Source: Campylobacterales bacterium (GTDB lineage: Bacteria; Campylobacterota; Campylobacteria; Campylobacterales; Sulfurimonadaceae). Taken from it: a stretch of DNA of 64,000 nucleotides. Location: positions 1 to 64,000 of the forward strand of contig JAFGUB010000010.1 of assembly GCA_016938735.1 (NCBI GenBank), written 5' to 3'. Both the position numbers and the translations under genes were made by a program. Position 1 is the first letter of the stretch. Every line of letters starts with the position of its first letter. Below, piece by piece: positions 7,236 through 16,255 of the stretch. The notes beneath the pieces are model-generated. The model worked only from the letters and a program-made list of their open reading frames with translations, ran no database searches and was not told where the DNA came from.

Positions 7236-8090
7236 GTGGCCAGTGGACTTTTGGTACTGCTTGATGATATTGCGATGTTGATGGATGATGCGGCGGTGAT
7301 GAGTAAGGTCGCGGCGAAAAAGACGGCGGGGATTTTGGGTGACGATTTGGCCGTCAATGCCGAGAAGGCAACGGGCTTTCATGCTTCAAGGGAGCTGCCC
7401 GTGATTTGGGCGATCACCAAGGGGTCGCTGATTAACAAGCTGATTATTTTGCCGATGGCCTTTTTGCTCAGCGCCTATGCGCCGTGGATGATTGTACCGA
7501 TTTTGCTGCTGGGCGGCGTCTATCTGTGTTATGAAGGGGCAGAGAAGATTTACGAGTGGATCGTGCCGCATCCGCACGCCGCAATCGCGGCAGAGCAGAG
7601 CAGTGATGCCGAGGAGATTTTGCGGCTTGAGCGCGACAAGATCCGTTCGGCGGTGCGTACCGATTTTATTCTCTCCATCGAGATTATCGTCATCGCGCTG
7701 GGAACGGTGATGGAGCAGAGTCTGGTGGTACAGGTGGCAGTGGTGAGCTTCATTGCGCTGCTTGCTACGGTTGGGGTGTACGGCTTGGTGGCGCTTTTGG
7801 TGCGGATGGATGATGCGGGGTTTTATCTGCAGGGCAGGGGCTACGAGCGTATCGGCGCACTGCTGGTATCGGCGCTGCCCAAAGTGATCCGCGTGCTGGG
7901 CGTGGTGGGGACGGTTGCCATGCTGCTGGTGGGCGGCGGGATGTTTGTACACCATATCGACGCGGTGCACGAAGCCTTACATGGGCTGCCTTCGCTACTG
8001 GCCGATCTGCTTGCGGCGCTTGTGGTCGGCGCGGCGGCTGTGGGGGTGGTGAAGCTTTTTGGAAGGTTGAGCGCCAAAGCAAAGGCGTAA
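7236..8090 (+). CDS. DUF808 (YedI-like) inner-membrane protein
   Basis: The 284-residue product begins with the DUF808 signature A-S-G-L-L-x-L-L-D-D-I-A and the stretch D-D-A-A-V-M-S-K-V-A-A-K-K-T-A-G-I-L-G-D-D-L-A-type helix. Several hydrophobic segments follow (about residues 70-110, 145-190 and 220-275). Family members are polytopic inner-membrane proteins of unknown function. The start is a GTG at 7236, supported by GGAGGT ending 5 nt upstream. The gene is followed, 28 nt later, by the DUF255 gene, with an exact TTACATGTAA (8094-8103) in the gap. Confidence 0.88.
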   Translation: MASGLLVLLDDIAMLMDDAAVMSKVAAKKTAGILGDDLAVNAEKATGFHASRELPVIWAITKGSLINKLIILPMAFLLSAYAPWMIVPILLLGGVYLCYEGAEKIYEWIVPHPHAAIAAEQSSDAEEILRLERDKIRSAVRTDFILSIEIIVIALGTVMEQSLVVQVAVVSFIALLATVGVYGLVALLVRMDDAGFYLQGRGYERIGALLVSALPKVIRVLGVVGTVAMLLVGGGMFVHHIDAVHEALHGLPSLLADLLAALVVGAAAVGVVKLFGRLSAKAKA

Positions 8091-8118
8091 GGCTTACATG
8101 TAAGCAAAAGGAGAGACG

Positions 8119-10074
8119 ATGCGCTTGTTGTGGATATTGTGTTTTTTCGGGCTGATGCTTTGCGCTGTACCCAACCGCCTCATTCACGAAGAGTCGCCTT
8201 ATCTGCAACAGCACGCGCACAACCCCGTGGCGTGGTATGCGTGGGGCGATGCGGCCTTTGCGCGGGCCAAAAAAGAGGGTAAGCCGATCTTTCTCTCCAT
8301 CGGCTACAGCACCTGTCACTGGTGTCATGTGATGGCCGAGGAGTCTTTTGAAGATGCGCAGGTAGCCAAGCTGCTCAACCGTGATTTTATCGCGATCAAG
8401 GTCGATAAAGAGGAGCTGCCGCATGTGGACAAGCACTACCAAAACCTGCATCTGCTCCTTAAAAAGCGCAGCGGAGGCTGGCCGCTGAGTGTGGTACTGA
8501 GCGAAGAGGGGGATGCCTTTTTTATAGCGACCTACATTCCCAAAGAGGATGGTTACGGATCGCAGGGCTTGCTTACGCTCTTGCCCGAGATTGCCGCGCG
8601 TTATGGTGCCAAACGTGATGAGACCATCGCTTATGCCAAAGCCGTCGAGGCGTTGATGCGCGATGTGGGTAGGGGCGAGCACAACGCGACGCTCGATCTC
8701 ACTCTGGTGAGAAAAGCGCTGGACGCCAATGCGGCGCTGTATGATACGCTGCATCACGGTTTTTCGGATGCGCCCAAGTTTCCCGAGGCTTCGCGCCTTG
8801 CTCTGCTCTTTGATCTGTGTCGCTTGAGTCGTGATGCACGCGGTTGTGAGATGGCCCACAATACGTTGAGTGCGATGGCGCGCGGAGGGATCTATGATCA
8901 GATCGACGGGGCATTTTTCCGCTACAGCGTCAACGCCACATGGCAGCTTCCCCACTTTGAGAAGATGCTCTATACCAATGCGGAACTGATCGTGCTTTAT
9001 GCTCGCGCCTATGCGCTCAAACCCGATCCGCTCTATGCGCGTATCATCCATGAGAGCATTGCGGAGCTCAAAAAGCGTTTTGGACACGAGGGGCTCTACC
9101 TGAGTGCCAGCGATGCGCGCAGCGAGGGTGAGGAGGGGCGCTACTTTTTGCATGAGCGCGATGATTCGCTTGCCGCGCTGATACAAGGCGGCTTGAAAGA
9201 GGCAGAGGCGGCAAGAGCACTCGACGCTCTGGGGATTGTGCCAGACGGTAACCTAAGCAACCCCTATATCGCCGCTGTGATCGAGCCGTCTTTGCTGGAG
9301 CGCGCCAAAGTGCTGCTGCGCCAAGAGCGTGCCAAACGCCCCTATCCCTTTGTCGATCCCAAGATCATCACTTCATGGAACGCCATGATGGCGGTGGCGC
9401 TTTTTGAAGCCTCCGCGCTCGATCCGCGCTACGGCCAAGAGGCGTTGGCGCTGCTTGATGCGCTAGAGGCCAAACTCTATGATAAAGGCGAACTCTACCA
9501 CCAAAAGCTCGCAACCAAGCCGCCGCAACAAAAGGCGCTGCTGGAGGATTATGCCTACATGATCCGCGCCGAACTGCGTGCCTATGCCTACCGTTTTGAT
9601 GAGGGCAGACTCCTCAAAGCCCATCAGCTCAGCGAGCGTGCGGTAGAGCGCTTTTACCGTGGCGGTCACTGGTATCTCTCCGATGACGGCTTTGATGCGC
9701 TTGCTGATCTGAGCGATCGCTACTACACCGCGCCGCTTTCGGTGATGCTGCACAATCTGCTTGATCTTGCGCTCTTGCAAGGCCAAATGGAGTACTACCG
9801 TTTGGCACAAAAAACGCTGGAGCGCTTTGGCGGCCTGATCGAAAATGAAAGCGCCGCTTATCCCCACGCCACCCGCGCCATGTTGCGCCTGCTGCAAGGT
9901 GATGTGCTGCTCAAAGTTCCTCAAACAGCGCTACTTCAGCCCATCGACTACCCCTATCTGCTGCTCAAACGCGAAGCGACGCCCGAGTATATGGCCTGCA
10001 CCATCGGGAGCTGTTTTGCACAGGAGAAGGCGCTTGAAAAGATCAAAGCGGCGATTGAGCGGCGCGCTCCTTGA
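8119..10074 (+). CDS. DUF255 thioredoxin-like protein with glycosidase-like barrel
   Basis: The 651-residue protein fits the DUF255/YyaL (spermatogenesis-associated protein 20-like) family. After a signal-like hydrophobic start (about 1-16) comes N-R-L-I-x-E-x-S-P-Y-L-x-Q-H and then a thioredoxin-like domain with C-H-W-C at 66-69 and N-P-V-A-W-Y upstream. The rest resembles an (alpha/alpha)6 barrel of the N-acylglucosamine epimerase/glycosidase type, with F-P-E-A-S-R, H-F-E-K-M-L-Y and T-S-W-N-A-M-M motifs. Length is typical. Biochemical function is not established for the family. GGAG precedes the ATG. A signal sequence would place it in the periplasm, which is unusual enough to note. Confidence 0.88.
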   Translation: MRLLWILCFFGLMLCAVPNRLIHEESPYLQQHAHNPVAWYAWGDAAFARAKKEGKPIFLSIGYSTCHWCHVMAEESFEDAQVAKLLNRDFIAIKVDKEELPHVDKHYQNLHLLLKKRSGGWPLSVVLSEEGDAFFIATYIPKEDGYGSQGLLTLLPEIAARYGAKRDETIAYAKAVEALMRDVGRGEHNATLDLTLVRKALDANAALYDTLHHGFSDAPKFPEASRLALLFDLCRLSRDARGCEMAHNTLSAMARGGIYDQIDGAFFRYSVNATWQLPHFEKMLYTNAELIVLYARAYALKPDPLYARIIHESIAELKKRFGHEGLYLSASDARSEGEEGRYFLHERDDSLAALIQGGLKEAEAARALDALGIVPDGNLSNPYIAAVIEPSLLERAKVLLRQERAKRPYPFVDPKIITSWNAMMAVALFEASALDPRYGQEALALLDALEAKLYDKGELYHQKLATKPPQQKALLEDYAYMIRAELRAYAYRFDEGRLLKAHQLSERAVERFYRGGHWYLSDDGFDALADLSDRYYTAPLSVMLHNLLDLALLQGQMEYYRLAQKTLERFGGLIENESAAYPHATRAMLRLLQGDVLLKVPQTALLQPIDYPYLLLKREATPEYMACTIGSCFAQEKALEKIKAAIERRAP

Positions 10075-10077
10075 GGC

Positions 10078-11211
10078 TTACATGTAAGATTGATTGATGA
10101 TACCCAAAAGACCGAAGGCAAGCACCAACAGCACGATCGGTACCTTTTTGCTTGAAAGCGCCAGATAGCCTAGCACCGCCAGTGCCATCTCCTGCGTACT
10201 ATGGACGGCTGAGAGAAAGATCGGATCATACAGCGCGGCGAGCAAGATGCCTACGACGGCGGCGTTGACCCCGATGAGTGCGCCGCTAAGACGGGGCATG
10301 GTGCTGTAGCGCTCCCATGAACGCCCAAAGGCCAGAATCAGCAAAAAACCCGGAGCGAAGATGCCCAGCGTGGCGATGAGCGCGCCGAAGATCGGCGCAT
10401 CAGGGGCGAGTTCGGCACCTAAAAAGGTCGCAAAGCTAAACATCGGCCCCGGCACCGCCTGAGCCAGCGCATAACCCAGCATAAAACGCTCATGCGAGAG
10501 TGCTTCGCCCACGCTCTCTTGCAGCAGCGGCAGCACCACATGACCGCCGCCGAATACGAGGCTTCCGGCATGGTAAAAAGGTGCGGCGATGCGCTCATCG
10601 ATGAAGTCCAGCGCGACAAAGAGCAGCGCAAATACGACAAGGGCTATCTTGCCCAGCGACCCCTCTTTTTGGGTCTCGCTAGGCGCTTGGCTGCGCAGCG
10701 TCAGGGTGCCAAAAAGCGCCGCACCGACAAGCACCCCCATCTGCACTGCCGCGCCGCCAAAAAGCCACAAGGTCGTGGCGCTCAGCAGGGCAATAGCGCG
10801 CGTCTGGGTCGTGGCGGCAAAGCTGCGCCCCATCCCGAGCAGGGCATCAAAGACTACCACGACCGCCAAGAGCTTGAGCCCCTCTATGGCTCCGTGTATG
10901 AGCGCCGAGTCGCCGACGACATAGAGCGAAAAGCCGAGCATCAAAAGCGCCGAGGGGAGGGTGAAACCGACAAACGCGGCGAGTCCGCCCCAAAACCCGC
11001 CATGAAGTAACCCGATGGCAAAGCCGAGCTGACTCGAAGAGGGGCCGGGGAGAAACTGGCACAAAGCGAGCAGCCGCCCAAAACGCGCCTCATCAAGCCA
11101 CCCAAGACGCTCTACAAACGCAAGCCGAAAGTAGCCGACATGCGCGACAGGCCCGCCAAAACTGCTCAGACCCAAAAGCAAAAAGCGCCAAAAGATCTCA
11201 AGGGTGCGCAT
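10078..11211 (-). CDS. chrA: Chromate transporter ChrA
   Basis: This 377-residue polytopic membrane protein is a long-form (two-domain) CHR-family transporter. The N-terminal half carries F-L-x-L-G-x-x-S-F-G-G-P-x-A-H and L-C-Q-F-L-P-G-P-S-S-S-Q-x-G; the C-terminal half repeats the pattern with V-F-G-G-G-H-V-V-L-P-L-L and A-Q-A-V-P-G-P-M-F-S. ChrA proteins expel chromate from the cytoplasm. Its ATG directly abuts the TAG stop of the upstream ArsR gene with no spacer, so it is probably translationally coupled. Its own stop codon is the TAA of an exact TTACATGTAA copy (10078-10087), so the protein ends Tyr-Met. Confidence 0.9.
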   Translation of the reverse strand: MRTLEIFWRFLLLGLSSFGGPVAHVGYFRLAFVERLGWLDEARFGRLLALCQFLPGPSSSQLGFAIGLLHGGFWGGLAAFVGFTLPSALLMLGFSLYVVGDSALIHGAIEGLKLLAVVVVFDALLGMGRSFAATTQTRAIALLSATTLWLFGGAAVQMGVLVGAALFGTLTLRSQAPSETQKEGSLGKIALVVFALLFVALDFIDERIAAPFYHAGSLVFGGGHVVLPLLQESVGEALSHERFMLGYALAQAVPGPMFSFATFLGAELAPDAPIFGALIATLGIFAPGFLLILAFGRSWERYSTMPRLSGALIGVNAAVVGILLAALYDPIFLSAVHSTQEMALAVLGYLALSSKKVPIVLLVLAFGLLGIINQSYM

Positions 11212-11589
11212 CTACGCCTCTTTTGAGGTGTCGTTGAAAAAGAACGCGCGGTTGGCGTCGAAGTTTTTGACCAGCGTCGCAAAGCACTCCGCCATCTCGC
11301 GGATGGTCTCGATATTGGGTTCGATATAGACCTTGTTGCCCTTTTTCTCCACCGTGATGATCCCCGCTTCGCGCAGCTCCTTGATATGGCTTGAGATGGT
11401 CGGCAGTGAGAAGTTGAAGTGCTCCGCGACGGTGCTGACGCAGGTGGCGATGGGGTTGACCTCAACCCCCTCTTGTTTTTTGTCGAGCGAGCAGGTGTAG
11501 CCGCCCGTGAAGACGTTTTTGAAGATCAAAAAGCGGGTCTCGTTCCCGAGGGCTTTGAAGATCTTGAGTTTTTGGTGCATATCGAGCAT
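11212..11589 (-). CDS. ArsR-family transcriptional regulator
   Basis: This 125-residue protein has an ArsR-type winged helix: A-L-G-N-E-T-R-F at about 13-20, and the recognition helix F-S-L-P-T-I-S-S-H-I-K-E-L near 60-72, followed by a wing (T-V-E-K-K-G-N-K-V-Y). Cysteines at about 33 and 50 might sense a metal or oxidant, but the exact sensor site is not the classic C-x-C of ArsR. It sits directly upstream of chrA, so it likely represses itself and chrA. A divergent DsrE-thioredoxin-porin unit starts 184 nt away and could share regulation. A second in-frame ATG three codons in is an alternative start. Confidence 0.85.
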   Translation of the reverse strand: MLDMHQKLKIFKALGNETRFLIFKNVFTGGYTCSLDKKQEGVEVNPIATCVSTVAEHFNFSLPTISSHIKELREAGIITVEKKGNKVYIEPNIETIREMAECFATLVKNFDANRAFFFNDTSKEA

Positions 11590-11773
11590 GGGTTGCCTTC
11601 GTTTTTTGAAGCTGTTGGACGGGATTATAGCATGAGGATAAAAGCTGATATTAATTAGCTATTTAGCTTATTATGAAATTTACGTTATTTTTATATTCAA
11701 AGACTACAATACTTGTTGTATCGGAGGCTAAGCCCCCTAATCAAAGAATTCAAACCATCGTCAAGGAGAGTGT

Positions 11774-12127
11774 ATGACAACCATCATTTTAAATCATCCG
11801 CCCTATGACGGCACGGATGTCACGTGGAACGCGCTGCGTCTGGCTAAAACCCTGTACCAAAGCGGTGAGCCGGTGCGGCTTTTTTTGATGAACGACGCCG
11901 TCGATCTGGCGCGAGACGTTACATGTAAGCCCGAGGGCTATGAATACGATCTGGTAGCCATGCTTAAAAAACGCTACGCCGAGGGGATCGAGGTGCAGGT
12001 TTGCGGTACATGTAACGCCCGTTGCGGTATCTACAAAAACCACCCCTATTTCGATGAGCGGCTCAGCTCGACGATGCAGGTGCTTGCCGATTGGGTCATT
12101 AGTAGTGATAAAGTTTTGAGCTTTTAG
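11774..12127 (+). CDS. DsrE-family sulfur-relay-like protein
   Basis: The 117-residue cytoplasmic protein has the DsrE/DsrF-like fold. It starts with a strand then N-H-P-P-Y-D-G-T-D, continues with R-L-A-K-T-L and R-L-F-L-M-N-D-A-V, and has a Cys cluster C-G-T-C-N-A-R-C-G at about 78-86. Relatives shuttle persulfide sulfur or act as small peroxiredoxin-like partners; the Cys cluster fits such a role. It is first in a tight three-gene unit with an exported thioredoxin and an outer-membrane protein, divergent from arsR-chrA. GGAG lies before the ATG. One exact palindrome copy (11919) reads Thr-Cys-Lys and a near copy (12007) overlaps the Cys cluster. Confidence 0.8.
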   Translation: MTTIILNHPPYDGTDVTWNALRLAKTLYQSGEPVRLFLMNDAVDLARDVTCKPEGYEYDLVAMLKKRYAEGIEVQVCGTCNARCGIYKNHPYFDERLSSTMQVLADWVISSDKVLSF

Positions 12128-12135
12128 GAGTGGAC

Positions 12136-12525
12136 ATGAAGAGGATTTTAATCGTATGGATGGTTGCAGCTTCAGCGCTGCTGGCCGAATTTGATTGGGC
12201 GGCGTCGTATGAGGCGGGCTTGGCGGAGGCCAAGCAAGAGGGCAAAAAGGTGATGCTGATGTTCTCAACCCAAACGTGCAAGATGTGCAACTACATGAAA
12301 AAAACAGTTTATGAAGATGAGCGGGTGGGGGAGTATATCGACGCCTTTTTTATCCCTGTAGAGGTCGATATCGAGCGCCATCCGAATAAATACGGCTATA
12401 AGGTGATCGGCACGCCGACGTACTATTTTCTTACCCCAGAGGGTGAGCCAATCGGGCGCATGATGGTGGGCGGGGCGGACGCCGATGGGTTCTTAGAGCA
12501 GCTTCAAAGCGTGAACCGACCATGA
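12136..12525 (+). CDS. Exported thioredoxin-family protein
   Basis: The product (129 residues from this start) has a signal peptide (about 1-17) and a thioredoxin fold with C-K-M-C at about 48-51 and the cis-Pro loop G-T-P-T-Y near 96-100. It should act as a periplasmic thiol-disulfide reductant or isomerase, similar to SoxW or DsbD-gamma-like proteins. I choose ATG 12136 rather than GTG 12130, because TAGGAG ends at 12130 and leaves proper spacing. It lies 8 nt after the DsrE gene and overlaps the porin gene by 4 nt (ATGA). Confidence 0.82.
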   Translation: MKRILIVWMVAASALLAEFDWAASYEAGLAEAKQEGKKVMLMFSTQTCKMCNYMKKTVYEDERVGEYIDAFFIPVEVDIERHPNKYGYKVIGTPTYYFLTPEGEPIGRMMVGGADADGFLEQLQSVNRP

Positions 12526-13796
12526 GAGCATTTTGGATGCTTCTGCTGTGCGCCACGGTTTACGCTGACGACACGGCGCGTCTTGAAGCGATTGAGGCAC
12601 GCCTGAAGCAGCTTGAGCCGCGTTATGATCTGAGTTTTCCCGGGCAGTACCGCGTCAATTTTTACAGCATCGACAACGACCATGCGGGTGAGGAGCGCCA
12701 AAACGCCTACCGCGCGCGCATCCGCCAAAACGTCGATATCCGCTTTGACGATCATCTCAGCAGCTCCGTGCGGTTTCAGCTCAACCACTCCAACGCTTCC
12801 ACGACCGACGCCAAAGACGCGAGCGGCAACGGGGTGCTGATCCGCCACGCCTATGTTGATTTTGCCCCAAGTTCTGCGCATCATTGGCGCGGCGGGTTTG
12901 TGCCGCTCAAAGAGTACCACCACGATCTGCTCTACAGCGCAGCTTGGGGGTATAACCCGCTGGCCTTTGAGGGCTTTAGCGCCCTAGACGGTGCATGGAG
13001 CGTGCACTATAGCGCCGCGCAGCTTCAAGAGGGGGATGAGCGCATCGGCGAGGATGACTTGCTGCACTATCAGGTCGATCTGCGCTACAACGAAGCAGCT
13101 ACACTCTCATCAAGCGTGCTGGAGGTGCCTTATAATGGCGATTCGGCCTACCATGTCAACGCCGCGTTTGCTTTGGGGTTTGATCTAAGCCGTATGCTGA
13201 CATGTAAGGCCGATCTGCTTTATAGCCACAGCGACGGCGCACTCTTTGCGCATGGGCGTGACGCACAGGGCTTTGCGGCGCTTTTTGAGTTAGCGGCACA
13301 TTTTGACGCGCAGAGCCATGAGCTGCTGCTCACCCACGCAAGCGGCGAGAAAGAGGGGGCGGGCTTTTTGGTGCCGCTCGCCTTTGCCAAAACCAACTCC
13401 TACTGGGGCTATACGGCGATCATGACCGTGATGCCCCAAAGCGACACGGGCTTTGCCGCCGATTCGATCAACGTCTCCAATAACGGTTATGGCCTAAGCA
13501 GCGCTCAGTGGCGCAGCCGACTCAGGCTCGATCCTACCACGACACTACAACTTAGCGGCGGTTGGTTTGGCAATACCGAGGCCAAAGGGCGCAGCGCTGA
13601 AGTGGGCAGCGAGGTAATGGCGATGCTCTCGTATAAGCTGCATCCTTTGCTTGGTCTTGATATCGGCGCAAGCTACGCCGTGTTGCATGATAGCCTTAGT
13701 GGTTATGCGCAGGGCGTCGTCGGAAGCACCGCGTTTAATGGTGATGAGACGCGTATCAAGTCGGGGCTCTTTGGACGGGTGCAGGCAGAGTTTTAA
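12522..13796 (+). CDS. Outer-membrane beta-barrel (porin-like) protein
   Basis: The 424-residue protein has a signal peptide (cleavage after about residue 15), a short coiled-coil-like segment (L-E-A-I-E-A-R-L-K-Q-L-E), then alternating beta strands to a C-terminal Phe (Q-A-E-F). This is the layout of Gram-negative outer-membrane porins with a trimeric stalk, but I cannot name the substrate. The start ATG overlaps the thioredoxin stop (ATGA), so the two are coupled. A near copy of the palindrome (GACATGTAA, about 13200) encodes Thr-Cys-Lys. A role in moving a metal or sulfur compound with its operon partners is speculation. Confidence 0.75.
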   Translation: MRAFWMLLLCATVYADDTARLEAIEARLKQLEPRYDLSFPGQYRVNFYSIDNDHAGEERQNAYRARIRQNVDIRFDDHLSSSVRFQLNHSNASTTDAKDASGNGVLIRHAYVDFAPSSAHHWRGGFVPLKEYHHDLLYSAAWGYNPLAFEGFSALDGAWSVHYSAAQLQEGDERIGEDDLLHYQVDLRYNEAATLSSSVLEVPYNGDSAYHVNAAFALGFDLSRMLTCKADLLYSHSDGALFAHGRDAQGFAALFELAAHFDAQSHELLLTHASGEKEGAGFLVPLAFAKTNSYWGYTAIMTVMPQSDTGFAADSINVSNNGYGLSSAQWRSRLRLDPTTTLQLSGGWFGNTEAKGRSAEVGSEVMAMLSYKLHPLLGLDIGASYAVLHDSLSGYAQGVVGSTAFNGDETRIKSGLFGRVQAEF

Positions 13797-13820
13797 TTTC
13801 GGCGCGTTATTATTACCTTT

Positions 13821-14729
13821 ATGAATAATATCGGCTTTGAATATCCCTACCTATTAGCACTCATTCCCTTTTTCTGGTGGTGTTTGCTTACATGTAAAGA
13901 AAAATTGCAGTGGCGCTATTTTGTGCATCTGCACCTCTTTGAACCCGCCAAGCCCTGGATTCGGCGTGAATGGCTGCTGAAGCTTTTGATCCTCTCTTTG
14001 CTGGTGGTCGCGCTTGCCTCTCCCGTGCGTTTTGACAGCCGCAGCCCGAGTGAGCGCAGCGGGATCGATATCGTCCTCTCTCTTGATGGCAGCGGGTCGA
14101 TGAACGCTTCGGGATTTGATGAAAAAAACCCCAGAGCCACGCGCTTTGAGGTGGTACAGCAGATCGCGCAGGCCTTTATCCTCAAGCGTTTTGGTGATAA
14201 TGTGGGGGTGGTGCTCTTTGGGGATTACGCCTTTATCGCCTCGCCGGTGACCTATGAGAAGGAGATCGTCGCGGAGATGATCGGCTATCTCTCCCACGGC
14301 ATGGCGGGCAACAACACCGCCATCGGCGAGGGGCTGGCCCTTTCGCTGCGCGCGCTCGAGCGCTCCAAAGCCAAAAACCGTGTCGTCATCTTGCTCACCG
14401 ACGGCGAACACAACAGCGGGCGTATCGCCCCCAAAGAAGCGGTGGAGATGGCCAAAGCGCGCGGCGTGAAGCTCTATAGTATCGGCATCGGCAAGGAGGG
14501 AGAGTTTGACTCTGCGCTTTTGGAGATGATCGCGGATGAGGGAGGCGGCGCGTACTTTAGCGCAGTGGATAAAGAATCACTTGAGGAGGTCTATGCGCAG
14601 ATCGATGCCCTTGAGCCCTCACCCATCAAAAGCAGGGGGTATCTGGTGAAGGAGTTCTATTTTGCTTATCCGCTGCTTTTATCTCTGGCGCTCTTGTGGC
14701 TTTTGCTGCACGCTCGGAGGCACGCATGA
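13821..14729 (+). CDS. batA: BatA-like VWA membrane protein (Bat operon 1)
   Basis: The 302-residue protein has N-terminal hydrophobic segments (about 8-24 and 52-67), a VWA domain with MIDAS D-G-S-G-S-M at about 89-94, N-N-T-A-I-G-E-G-L and L-L-T-D-G-E-H-N-S, and a final membrane helix (about 280-296). This is the BatA architecture; the VWA domain faces the periplasm. Bat proteins were first linked to aerotolerance in Bacteroides and probably form an envelope complex. It opens a five-gene operon whose reading frames overlap. Unlike the second Bat locus at 21.7-28.2 kb, no moxR or DUF58 gene precedes it. An exact TTACATGTAA (13888) encodes Thr-Cys-Lys in the first membrane region. Confidence 0.85.
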   Translation: MNNIGFEYPYLLALIPFFWWCLLTCKEKLQWRYFVHLHLFEPAKPWIRREWLLKLLILSLLVVALASPVRFDSRSPSERSGIDIVLSLDGSGSMNASGFDEKNPRATRFEVVQQIAQAFILKRFGDNVGVVLFGDYAFIASPVTYEKEIVAEMIGYLSHGMAGNNTAIGEGLALSLRALERSKAKNRVVILLTDGEHNSGRIAPKEAVEMAKARGVKLYSIGIGKEGEFDSALLEMIADEGGGAYFSAVDKESLEEVYAQIDALEPSPIKSRGYLVKEFYFAYPLLLSLALLWLLLHARRHA

Positions 14730-16255
14730 GCTTTTTAGCGCCGATGTGGCTCTGGCTGCTAGGCTTTTTCGCACTCTATCTCTATGCCGCCAAAACCTTA
14801 CATGTAAGGGAGCGTAAAACGCTTTTGATGGCGCTCTCGATCCTCTTTGGCATCATCGCTCTTTCGCGTCCCGCGCTGCCTCAGGCACCTGCCACCCTGA
14901 CACAAGAGGGGCGCGACATCATTATCGCCATCGATCTGAGCTACTCGATGCAGGCCTCCGATCTCGCCCCCACGCGCCTCGCCTACGCCAAAACGCTGCT
15001 GCGCGATCTTATCGGTGCCAATACCAAAGACCGCTTTGCCATTATCGGCTTTACCACGAGTGCCATCATCCTCTCGCCGCTGAGTGATGATCGTGAACTG
15101 TTGCTGCACCTCTTTGAGGGGCTCGATGAGTCGCTGATTCTGACCAAAGGCTCCAGCATCATGAGTGCGCTGGAGCTGAGCCGTCGCATCTCCAGCGCCC
15201 CTAACCCTGCCGTACTGCTGCTCAGTGACGGCGGCGATGAGGAGCGCTATGAGAAAGAGGCGGCGTTTGCGAAGGCTGGGGGCTTACATGTAAGCGTTGC
15301 CCTGCTTGCCGGCGAGGCGGGTTCGAGTATCACACAAAGGGATGGGTCGCTGCTCAAAGATGAGCACGGCGATATCGTTATCTCCCGCGCCAACAACGCC
15401 GTGCGCGCCATCGCCGAATCGACGGGGGGCAGCTTTTTGATGCGCCCTAGCAGCGCGGAGTTGACGATATGGCTTGGCAGCTTGGAGGGGAGCGATTTCG
15501 CGCAGGAGAAAGAGGTGGCGCAGCACTTTGAGCTCTTTGGGTTCTTGGTGGCGCTCTCCTTGCTCTGCGCTCTTCTGGCCTTTACGACACTTGGGGTGCG
15601 CGTACATGTAATGCTTTTAGCGCTCTTTTTGGGCGCAAACGCAGAGGCGGGCGTGCTTGATTTTATACGGTTGCATCTGGCGCAGAGTGCGTATACGCAG
15701 GAGCGTTTTGAGGATGCGGCGCGTCACTTCGGCGCGGTCGATTCTGCTCAGGCGCGCTTTAACGCCGCGAGCGCACTCTATAAAGCAGGCAAATACGAAG
15801 AGGCGTTAACGCTGCTGCGTAGCCTTAAAAGCGCCGATGCGCACTTCAAGGCGCTGATCTTTTACACCATGGGTAACTGCCTGATTCGCCTCCAAGAGTT
15901 CAAAGAGGCGCGGGAGATGTTTATGAAATCGCTCACCCTCAAAGAGGATTCTCAGGCCAAAGAGAATCTGCTCGCCATCATGGAGACGCAGGAGCAAGAC
16001 CATATGATCACCGGACGCCAAAAGGGCAAGGAGCGTGCCCAAAGCCAGAGTGAAGAGAGCAGCCAAAAGGGACCGCGCAAAGAGGGGGGCAGCTCCAATA
16101 TGGAGGTCGATGCCGCAGGCTCAGCGGATAGCGACGGGGGCAAAGAGGTGCAAGGCGAGGAACGGCTTAGTTTTGGGCAGAGCAAAAGCAAACTCTCAAG
16201 TCGCCAGTATGAGCTGATCAATCAAAGGAGTGTAAATGAAACGAAGCCTTGGTAG
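14726..16255 (+). CDS. batB: BatB-BatC fusion: VWA plus TPR protein (Bat operon 1)
   Basis: From the ATG at 14726 (CGGAGG upstream; overlaps the previous stop as ATGA) the protein is 509 residues. It has two N-terminal membrane helices, a VWA domain with D-L-S-Y-S-M at about 70-75 and a third membrane helix near 275-295. A TPR region follows at about 310-430, and then a low-complexity Q/S/G/K/E tail ending in K-P-W. In classical Bat loci BatB (VWA) and BatC (TPR) are separate; here they are one chain, as in the second locus. The membrane-VWA part would anchor it and the TPR part would bind partners. Exact palindrome copies lie at 14798 and 15284 (both Leu-His-Val). Confidence 0.83.
   Translation: MSFLAPMWLWLLGFFALYLYAAKTLHVRERKTLLMALSILFGIIALSRPALPQAPATLTQEGRDIIIAIDLSYSMQASDLAPTRLAYAKTLLRDLIGANTKDRFAIIGFTTSAIILSPLSDDRELLLHLFEGLDESLILTKGSSIMSALELSRRISSAPNPAVLLLSDGGDEERYEKEAAFAKAGGLHVSVALLAGEAGSSITQRDGSLLKDEHGDIVISRANNAVRAIAESTGGSFLMRPSSAELTIWLGSLEGSDFAQEKEVAQHFELFGFLVALSLLCALLAFTTLGVRVHVMLLALFLGANAEAGVLDFIRLHLAQSAYTQERFEDAARHFGAVDSAQARFNAASALYKAGKYEEALTLLRSLKSADAHFKALIFYTMGNCLIRLQEFKEAREMFMKSLTLKEDSQAKENLLAIMETQEQDHMITGRQKGKERAQSQSEESSQKGPRKEGGSSNMEVDAAGSADSDGGKEVQGEERLSFGQSKSKLSSRQYELINQRSVNETKPW

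Noticed and set aside
7765-9186. A 473-codon open frame on the minus strand opposite the DUF808 and DUF255 genes
   Set aside because: It crosses two well-supported genes and the gap between them, has no recognisable domain and arises from the GC-rich codon pattern of the real genes.
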